From the NCBI GenBank assembly GCA_964488355.1, contig CAZAUJ010000010.1:31407-95406 (forward strand): DNA of 64,000 nucleotides, given 5' to 3'. Position numbers and translations under genes: made by a program. The stretch is from Thermoanaerobaculum sp964488355 (lineage in GTDB: Bacteria > Acidobacteriota > Thermoanaerobaculia > Thermoanaerobaculales > Thermoanaerobaculaceae). Positions 59,279-64,000 of this stretch are shown here, in pieces. The notes under the pieces are model-generated. The model had not been told where the DNA came from. It made no database searches and saw only the letters and a program-made list of their open reading frames with translations. How positions within the stretch are numbered: the first letter of the stretch is position 1; each line of letters begins with the position of its first letter.

Positions 59279-60136
59279 ATGAGTGTTTCAGCACAGGCGG
59301 TAAAGGAGCTGCGGGAAAAGACGGGCGCGGGGATGATGGACTGCCAGCGGGCGCTGGTGGAAGCGGGTGGTAACATGGAGGAGGCCATCAAGATTCTACG
59401 CAAAAAGGGCTTGGCGGCGGCGGCAAAGAAAGCCGGGCGTCTGGCCAAAGATGGCTTGGTGGCGGTGGCGGTTTCGGAGGATGGCACGAGGGCGGGGATG
59501 GTGGAGCTGAACTGTGAAACGGACTTTGTGGCTCGCACCGAGCAGTACCAGAGCCTGGTCCGTGCGCTGGCGGAGCAGGCTATGCGGGAGGAGATTGCCG
59601 ACGCCGCCAACTTGGCTTCGCGCCCCTTCGCTGCGGATCCCACGCATACCGTGGCCGAGGCCATCGCCTCGCACATTGCCACCATTGGTGAGAACATCGT
59701 GCTTTCCCGCGCATTGCACTGGGAGGCCGGCGAGGGCATGAAGCTGGGTTCCTACGTGCACATGGGCGGAAAAATTGGCGTGTTGGTGGAGATTTCCGCT
59801 GCCGCAGATGAGGAAACGGTGAAGGATGTGGCCATGCAGGTGGCGGCGGCCGAGCCGCGCTTCGTGGATCCGACCTCGGTGCCGCCCGAGGTTGTGAAGG
59901 AGGAAAAGGAAATTGCCAAGGCACAAGCAGCGGCGGCGGGAAAGCCGGAGGCGGTGCAGGAGAAGATTGCCGAAGGTAAGCTGGCCAAGTTCTACGAGCA
60001 GGTCTGCCTGCTGGAGCAGCCCTTTGTCAAGGACCCGAACCGCAAGGTCAAAGAGATCCTGGCGGAGCGCGGGCAGGTGGTGGTAAGGCGTTTTGTCCGC
60101 TTTCGCTTGGGGGAGGCAGTAGGCCAGGAGGAATGA
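59279..60136 (+). CDS. tsf: Elongation factor Ts
   Basis: 285 residues. VKELREKTGAGMMDCQRALVEAGG, the UBA-like N-terminal domain, then GLVAVAV, ELNCETDFVART and VLVEISAA. It is the nucleotide exchange factor for EF-Tu, whose gene starts at the end of this window. The ATG at 59279 has AAAGGAGG upstream; the frame extends 13 codons further 5' into the terminator and was not used. The stop overlaps the pyrH start. Confidence 0.97.
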   Translation: MSVSAQAVKELREKTGAGMMDCQRALVEAGGNMEEAIKILRKKGLAAAAKKAGRLAKDGLVAVAVSEDGTRAGMVELNCETDFVARTEQYQSLVRALAEQAMREEIADAANLASRPFAADPTHTVAEAIASHIATIGENIVLSRALHWEAGEGMKLGSYVHMGGKIGVLVEISAAADEETVKDVAMQVAAAEPRFVDPTSVPPEVVKEEKEIAKAQAAAAGKPEAVQEKIAEGKLAKFYEQVCLLEQPFVKDPNRKVKEILAERGQVVVRRFVRFRLGEAVGQEE

Positions 60137-60861
60137 TGGCGCCTTCGCCTGTTTACCGCCGCATCCTCCTCAAGCTCTCGGGTGAGGTGCTCATGGGCAG
60201 CCAGCCCTTCGGCATTGCCGCGGAGGTGCTGCCGCAGCTGGCGCAGGAGCTCGCTGAGGTGCAGGCTTTGGGGGTGGATGTGGCGATCGTCATCGGTGGC
60301 GGGAACATCATCCGCGGCATCGCCGCCACGCAGCAAGGGTTGGAACGGGTCACGGGCGATTACATGGGCATGCTGGCCACCGTGATTAACGCGTTGGCCC
60401 TACAGGACGCGCTGGAAAAGCGCGGCTGCCAAACCCGCGTGCTCACCGCCATCGAGATGCGGCAAGTGGCCGAGCCGTTCATCCGTCGCCGGGCCCTGCG
60501 GCACCTAGAAAAGGGGCGCATCGTGATCTTTGCCGCGGGCACGGGTAACCCCTTCTTCACAACCGACTCCGCTGCGGCTCTGCGCGCCAGCGAGATTCAT
60601 GCGGATGCCTTGCTCAAGGGCACGAAGGTGGATGGCTTGTACACGGCGGACCCGGCTCGCGACCTGGGGGCCTGCCTGGTGAAGCAGGCCAACTATCAGT
60701 ACCTGCTTGAGCGCGGCCTTTCGATCATGGATGCGGCCGCAGTGTCCCTGTGCCAAAACGCACGCATCCCCATCCGCATCTTCAACATTCGCGTGCCCGG
60801 CAACATCAAGCGTGTGGTGTTGGGGGAGGATGTGGGTTCGCTGGTGAGCCAGGAGGGCTGA
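60133..60861 (+). CDS. pyrH: Uridylate kinase
   Basis: 242 residues of the bacterial amino-acid-kinase type. RRILLKLSGEVLMG, VIGGGNIIRG, DYMGMLATVINALALQD, FAAGTGNPFFTTDSAAALRA and KVDGLYTADPA are PyrH signatures. It phosphorylates UMP to UDP as a hexamer, generally controlled by GTP and UTP. ATG overlaps the tsf stop (ATGA). Confidence 0.97.
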   Translation: MMAPSPVYRRILLKLSGEVLMGSQPFGIAAEVLPQLAQELAEVQALGVDVAIVIGGGNIIRGIAATQQGLERVTGDYMGMLATVINALALQDALEKRGCQTRVLTAIEMRQVAEPFIRRRALRHLEKGRIVIFAAGTGNPFFTTDSAAALRASEIHADALLKGTKVDGLYTADPARDLGACLVKQANYQYLLERGLSIMDAAAVSLCQNARIPIRIFNIRVPGNIKRVVLGEDVGSLVSQEG

Positions 60862-60875
60862 GCACGCTAGCTGGC

Positions 60876-60881
60876 TAAAAT
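60876..60881 (+). promoter_or_regulatory. Candidate -10 element before frr
   Basis: TAAAAT, in the context TGGCTAAAAT, lies in the 54-bp pyrH-frr gap and resembles the element at 40611-40619. No -35 is recognisable, so an internal promoter is only possible. Confidence 0.3.
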
Positions 60882-60915
60882 AGCGGGCTGGGTGTGAGGG
60901 CGAGAGGAGGCGGCT

Positions 60916-61470
60916 ATGAAAGAGGTTATGAAGGAAGCAAAGGCGCACATGGACAAGGCAGTGGAGGTTTTCAGAGACGAGTTGAAGACGCTGCGCACCG
61001 GAAGGGCTAACATCGCCATTTTTGATCATATCCGCGTGGAGTACTACGGCACGCCAACCCCTCTCAACGAGTTGGCCAGCCTGTCGGTGCCGGAGCCCAC
61101 CCTGATCCTCATCCAGCCTTGGGATCCCTCGGTCCTGTCTGCAATTGTGCACGCCATCCAAAAGTCCAACCTGGGACTGAACCCGGTGGATGACGGGCGC
61201 GTGATCCGGGTGCCCGTACCCCCACCAACCCAAGAGCGGCGCAAGGAACTGGTAAAGCTGGCTCATGAGATGGCGGAGCGGGCGCGTCTGGCGGTGCGCA
61301 ATGTGCGCCGCGACACCAACGAAGCCATCAAAACACTGGAAAAAGAAAAGAAGATTTCCGAAGACGAGATGCACCACGGGCTGGAGGAGGTGCAAAAGCT
61401 CACCGACCAGCACATTGAGGCCATCAACGCCATCCTGGAAGCCAAAGAACAGGAGATCATGGAAGTGTGA
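60916..61470 (+). CDS. frr: Ribosome recycling factor
   Basis: 184 residues, standard size. LKTLRTGRANIAIFDHIRVEYYGTPTPL, WDPSVLSAIVHAIQKSNLGLNP, RRKELVKLAHEMAERARLAVRNVRRD and the C-terminal coiled coil are all present. It splits post-termination ribosomes with EF-G. Ribosome site GAGGAGG precedes the ATG. Its stop overlaps the GTG of ispDF. Confidence 0.97.
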   Translation: MKEVMKEAKAHMDKAVEVFRDELKTLRTGRANIAIFDHIRVEYYGTPTPLNELASLSVPEPTLILIQPWDPSVLSAIVHAIQKSNLGLNPVDDGRVIRVPVPPPTQERRKELVKLAHEMAERARLAVRNVRRDTNEAIKTLEKEKKISEDEMHHGLEEVQKLTDQHIEAINAILEAKEQEIMEV

Positions 61471-62633
61471 CGGTGGATACGGGGGCGGAGGCGAGCCCCA
61501 CGGTGGGCTTAGTAGTGGTGGCGGCGGGCAGCTCCCGCCGTTTTGGTTCTGACAAGCTGAATGTGGTTTTGGCGGGCATGACCGTGTTGCACCGGGCGGT
61601 GGCGTGTCTGCGCCAAGCCTTCCCTCAAGCCCCATTGGCGGTGGTCGTGCCACCGGGTGCGGAAGCAGCTCGCCGGCAGGAGTTGGCCCGATTCGACCTC
61701 ACCGCCGTGGTGGCCGGTGGCCGAGAGCGACAAGATTCGGTCAAGGCGGGCATAGCCGCCCTTGACCTTCCGGACACGGCGGTGGTGGTGGTGCATGACG
61801 GCGCCCGCCCCTTCGTGCCGCCCGCCGATGTGCAGCGTGTGGTCGAGGTGGCGGCGGCTTCTGGGGCGGCAGTGTTGGCAGCGCCGGTGGTGGATACCAT
61901 TAAGGAGGTGGATGCGCAGGGTGGGGTGGCTCGGACCCTGCCTCGCGCCCAGTTGGTGCGCTCGCTTACCCCGCAAGCCTTCCGGGTGGGGCTGTTGCGG
62001 CGAGCTTGGGCTGATGCCGGGGCAGGTCATTGGACGGATGAGGCGGCCCTGCTGGAAACCCTGGGGATTCCCGTGCAGGTGGTGCCTGGCGACGCGCGCA
62101 ACCTTAAGCTCACCTGCCCGGAGGATTTGAGCCTGTTGCGCGGTCTTTTTCCCCCGCATTTACGTGTGGGCCAAGGGGTGGACGTGCACCCCTTTGTCGC
62201 CGGCAGGCCCTTGGTCTTGGCCGGTGTGGCCATCCCCTTCGAGCTGGGGTTGGCGGGCCATTCGGATGCGGATGTGGTGTTGCATGCCGTCACCGATGCG
62301 GTCCTCGGTGCCTGCGGCGAAGGGGACATTGGCGAGCATTTCCCGCCCAGCGACCCGCGCTGGGCGGGCGCCGCGTCGTACGTGTTCTTGCGGTTTGCCC
62401 TAGAGAAGGCGCGGATGCACGGGCTTAAGCCTGTTAGCTGCGACGTGACCGTGCTGGCGGAAAAGCCTAAGCTGGCCCCTTACCGCTCGACGATGCGCCG
62501 GCACCTGGCGGAGCTTATGGACCTGCCGCTGGAGGCGGTCAACTTGAAAGCCACGACCACCGAAACCCTTGGGTTTGTGGGCCGGGGGGAGGGGGTGGTG
62601 GCTTTGGCGGTGGTGTTGCTTGCCGGGAGCTGA
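61467..62633 (+). CDS. ispDF: Bifunctional IspD/IspF: MEP cytidylyltransferase and MEcPP synthase
   Basis: 388 residues. IspD domain (about 10-225): VVVAAGSSRRFGSDKLNVVLAG, VHDGARPFV, and TDEAALLE. IspF domain (about 230-388): VGQGVDVHPF with the metal-binding Asp/His, GHSDADVVLHAVTDA, GDIGEHFPPSD and LKATTTETLGF. It carries out the third and fifth steps of the MEP isoprenoid pathway; natural fusions occur in several phyla although the steps are not consecutive. GTG start overlapping the frr stop (GTGA). Confidence 0.95.
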   Translation: MTVDTGAEASPTVGLVVVAAGSSRRFGSDKLNVVLAGMTVLHRAVACLRQAFPQAPLAVVVPPGAEAARRQELARFDLTAVVAGGRERQDSVKAGIAALDLPDTAVVVVHDGARPFVPPADVQRVVEVAAASGAAVLAAPVVDTIKEVDAQGGVARTLPRAQLVRSLTPQAFRVGLLRRAWADAGAGHWTDEAALLETLGIPVQVVPGDARNLKLTCPEDLSLLRGLFPPHLRVGQGVDVHPFVAGRPLVLAGVAIPFELGLAGHSDADVVLHAVTDAVLGACGEGDIGEHFPPSDPRWAGAASYVFLRFALEKARMHGLKPVSCDVTVLAEKPKLAPYRSTMRRHLAELMDLPLEAVNLKATTTETLGFVGRGEGVVALAVVLLAGS

Positions 62634-62640
62634 CTGGATC

Positions 62641-63375
62641 GTGGGGTTTCATGCCGTGGTGGCGGCGCTGGAGCACGAGCCTCAGCGGGTGGAGGTGGTG
62701 TGGTTGGGTGAGGGGGTAGGTGGTGGGCGAGCCAACGCGGTGCTTTCCCTCTGCCGTAACCAAGGCATTCGCTTTGCGGTGGTGCCGCGTCGGGAGCTAG
62801 AGCGCGTGGCCGGTGGGGTGGCCCACAACGGTTTTGCCGCCCGGCTTTCCCCCGCGCCCTTTCGGGAGGTGGGGGAGCTGCTCTCGCTGCCCGTACCCGT
62901 CTGCCTGGTGGGCCTGGACGGCGTGCAGGACGGTCACAACCTTGGAGCCGTGGTCCGGGTGGCTGCTGCCTTCGCCTTGGGTGGGGTGATCGTTGCCGGG
63001 CCCCACCCGCCGCCTTTGGGCGGCGCTACCGCCAAGGTGGCGGCGGGGAGTTTGCCCCTCGTACCTGTTGCACGAGTGGGCTCGCTGGGAGATGCGGCTC
63101 GCCAGGCTCGAGAGGAGGGCTTCACCGTGTTGGCAGCTGATGCCCACGGCCGGCCCCTAGGGGAGGTTGATTGGCCGGCGCGTTTGCTTCTTTGTTTGGG
63201 CGGCGAGAAGGGCTTGCGAGCCAAGACCAAACGTTTTGTGGACGGCCTGGTGGCCATCCCCATGCATCCCCAGGTGGACTCCCTCAACCTGGCGGTGGCT
63301 TGCGGTATTCTCGCCTGGGAGTGGCGCCGTTGCTGGCCTTGGGTAGGAGGAGGAGTCCCCGCACCATCCCCTTGA
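62641..63375 (+). CDS. rlmB: TrmH/RlmB-family rRNA 2'-O-methyltransferase
   Basis: 244 residues from a GTG (62641) that gives the expected opening VGFHAVVAALE. SpoU motifs: LDGVQDGHNLGAVVRVAAAF, LCLGGEKGLRAKT and VDSLNLAVACGIL, which form the knotted SAM site. RlmB methylates G2251 of 23S rRNA in E. coli; other TrmH-type targets remain possible. The start is uncertain, since GGGAG lies 12 nt upstream and the frame is open to 62569. The C-terminal tail (WRRCWPWVGGG) is atypical. Confidence 0.88.
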   Translation: MGFHAVVAALEHEPQRVEVVWLGEGVGGGRANAVLSLCRNQGIRFAVVPRRELERVAGGVAHNGFAARLSPAPFREVGELLSLPVPVCLVGLDGVQDGHNLGAVVRVAAAFALGGVIVAGPHPPPLGGATAKVAAGSLPLVPVARVGSLGDAARQAREEGFTVLAADAHGRPLGEVDWPARLLLCLGGEKGLRAKTKRFVDGLVAIPMHPQVDSLNLAVACGILAWEWRRCWPWVGGGVPAPSP

Positions 63376-63400
63376 TTTTTTCGTCGGAACGTGATAAGGT
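63372..63400 (+). promoter_or_regulatory. Candidate promoter of the tRNA-tuf transcript
   Basis: TTGATT (63372-63377), a 17-bp spacer and TAAGGT (63395-63400), the latter preceded by TGA in an extended -10 arrangement. The first tRNA starts about 70 nt downstream. Confidence 0.45.
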
Positions 63401-63476
63401 TTTCGTCCCTGTCGGTGTTAGTGTGCACCGCGGGAGTTCTTTGGAAGCGTGAGGAGGCGGAGGCGTGAGCGCAGAC

Positions 63477-63552
63477 GCTGGCGTAGCTCAACTGGTAGAG
63501 CAGCGGATTTGTAATCCGCAGGTTACGGGTTCGAGTCCCCTCGCCAGCTCCA
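63477..63552 (+). tRNA. tRNA-Thr (anticodon TGT)
   Basis: 76 nt with a perfect 7-bp acceptor stem GCTGGCG/CGCCAGC, D-stem GCTC/GAGC, anticodon stem GCGGA/TCCGC and loop TTTGTAA, giving TGT. The T-arm carries TTCGAGT with one C-C mismatch in the stem. CCA is encoded (63550-63552). First of four tRNAs before tuf. Confidence 0.96.
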
Positions 63553-63599
63553 GCGGAGGCGCTTGCGGCCTGCATGGAAGGTGTGAAGGAAAGAAAGGT

Positions 63600-63686
63600 G
63601 CAGGCGTGGCCGAGCGGTCAATGGCAGCAGACTGTAAATCTGCCGGGCTAAGCCCTACGGTGGTTCGAATCCATCCGCCTGCACCA
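63600..63686 (+). tRNA. tRNA-Tyr (anticodon GTA)
   Basis: 87 nt with a long variable arm, as in bacterial tRNA-Tyr. Acceptor stem GCAGGCG/CGCCTGC, anticodon stem GCAGA/TCTGC with loop CTGTAAA giving GTA, T-loop TTCGAAT, encoded CCA. Confidence 0.96.
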
Positions 63687-63693
63687 TTGTGTC

Positions 63694-63768
63694 GCGGGAG
63701 TAACTCAGGGGTAGAGTCACAGCCTTCCAAGCTGTTGGTCGCGGGTTCGAATCCCGTCTCCCGCTCCA
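63694..63768 (+). tRNA. tRNA-Gly (anticodon TCC)
   Basis: 75 nt. Acceptor stem GCGGGAG/CTCCCGC, anticodon stem ACAGC/GCTGT with loop CTTCCAA giving TCC, T-arm CGGG-TTCGAAT-CCCG, encoded CCA. It begins eight nt after the tRNA-Tyr. Confidence 0.97.
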
Positions 63769-63791
63769 AAGTTGGGGAGCAGACAGGTCGA

Positions 63792-63867
63792 GCCCACGTA
63801 GCTCAGGCGGTAGAGCACGTCCTTGGTAAGGACGGGGTCACCAGTTCAAGTCTGGTCGTGGGCTCCA
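63792..63867 (+). tRNA. tRNA-Thr (anticodon GGT)
   Basis: 76 nt. Acceptor stem GCCCACG/CGTGGGC, anticodon stem CGTCC/GGACG with loop TTGGTAA giving GGT, T-loop TTCAAGT, encoded CCA. It is the last tRNA before tuf. The order Thr-Tyr-Gly-Thr-tuf equals the E. coli thrU-tyrU-glyT-thrT-tufB transcript. Confidence 0.97.
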
Positions 63868-63945
63868 TGAGGGCAATTTTGTATCGGGCTGCCTAAGAAG
63901 GCCGCCGGTGAGGGTAAGGAAAGGAACGAAAAGGAGGCAAGGACG

Positions 63946-64000
63946 ATGGCCAAGCAGAAGTTTGATCGGACGAAGCCGCATGTGAACGTAGGGACGATAG
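63946..64000 (+). CDS. tuf: Elongation factor Tu, first 18 codons (cut by window end)
   Basis: The frame reads MAKQKFDRTKPHVNVGTI, the invariant N terminus of EF-Tu leading into the first GTP-binding loop, which lies beyond the window. A strong ribosome site AAAAGGAGG precedes the ATG. It delivers aminoacyl-tRNA to the ribosome and would be co-transcribed with the four upstream tRNAs. Confidence 0.96.
   Translation, partial: MAKQKFDRTKPHVNVGTI

Noticed and set aside
1..64000. CRISPR arrays, insertion sequences, prophage or integrases
   Set aside because: No regularly spaced direct repeats, transposase or integrase motifs, or terminal inverted repeats bounding a module were seen; all longer ORFs are accounted for by chromosomal genes.

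Overview
The window is GC-rich, densely packed bacterial chromosome with a Gram-negative envelope: it encodes an outer-membrane beta-barrel, two candidate lipoproteins and an RND efflux system. Three large multiheme c-type cytochromes (27 heme-attachment motifs in total), a VWFA-like protein of the type common in Acidobacteriota, and HisZ-dependent histidine synthesis suggest an anaerobic or metal-reducing member of Acidobacteriota (Thermoanaerobaculia-like). This placement is inferred; no phylogenetic marker was compared. Genes are packed with start/stop overlaps, so several long operons can be read directly.

Layout. 1-5.7 kb: a broken sensor kinase, then an MtrB/PioB-type barrel, an MtrA/DmsE-type decaheme cytochrome and an octaheme cytochrome, which together look like an outer-membrane electron conduit. 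5.8-12.8 kb: one operon of M16 peptidase, dut, an MBL hydrolase and purS-Q-L-F. 13-16.9 kb: a nonaheme cytochrome and a convergent secreted protein that shares its C-terminal domain. 17.1-18.8 kb: purM-purN. 18.8-23.1 kb (minus): TPM-TPM-EamA-VWFA-nitrilase operon. 23.8-24.75 kb: about 0.9 kb without a convincing gene but with many inverted repeats. 24.75-25.2 kb: a DinB-like gene. 25.4-40.6 kb: leader region and a 17-gene aroDE-his-trp operon. 40.6-45.8 kb: pseudokinase/FHA-like protein, lipoprotein, hydrolase, thioesterase and a membrane protein. 46-49.4 kb (minus): DUF1015-serA-serC. 49.4-57.4 kb: a split DUF3782-like gene, malQ, an rRNA methyltransferase and an RND pump. 57.4-64 kb: rplM-rpsI-rpsB-tsf-pyrH-frr-ispDF-rlmB, four tRNAs and the start of tuf.

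The most notable observation is the leader at 25.43-25.59 kb. A short ORF encodes a peptide containing the run THGYWHW (two His, one Tyr, two Trp codons). It is followed by six complementary segments that can pair as A:B, C:D, E:F or as B:C, D:E. This is the logic of the enterobacterial his attenuator, but placed before an operon that makes shikimate intermediates, histidine and tryptophan. The last hairpin also contains the Shine-Dalgarno sequence of the first gene. The reading is that one attenuator senses His, Trp and perhaps Tyr charging for the whole 15-kb operon. The sequence elements are visible directly; the mechanism is inferred.

Several genes look translated from leaderless or near-leaderless transcripts, with a -10 hexamer ending only about 5-12 nt before the start codon. 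Frame disruptions in the kinase and in hisA, and an in-frame TGA in the DUF3782-like gene, may be assembly errors or real mutations.
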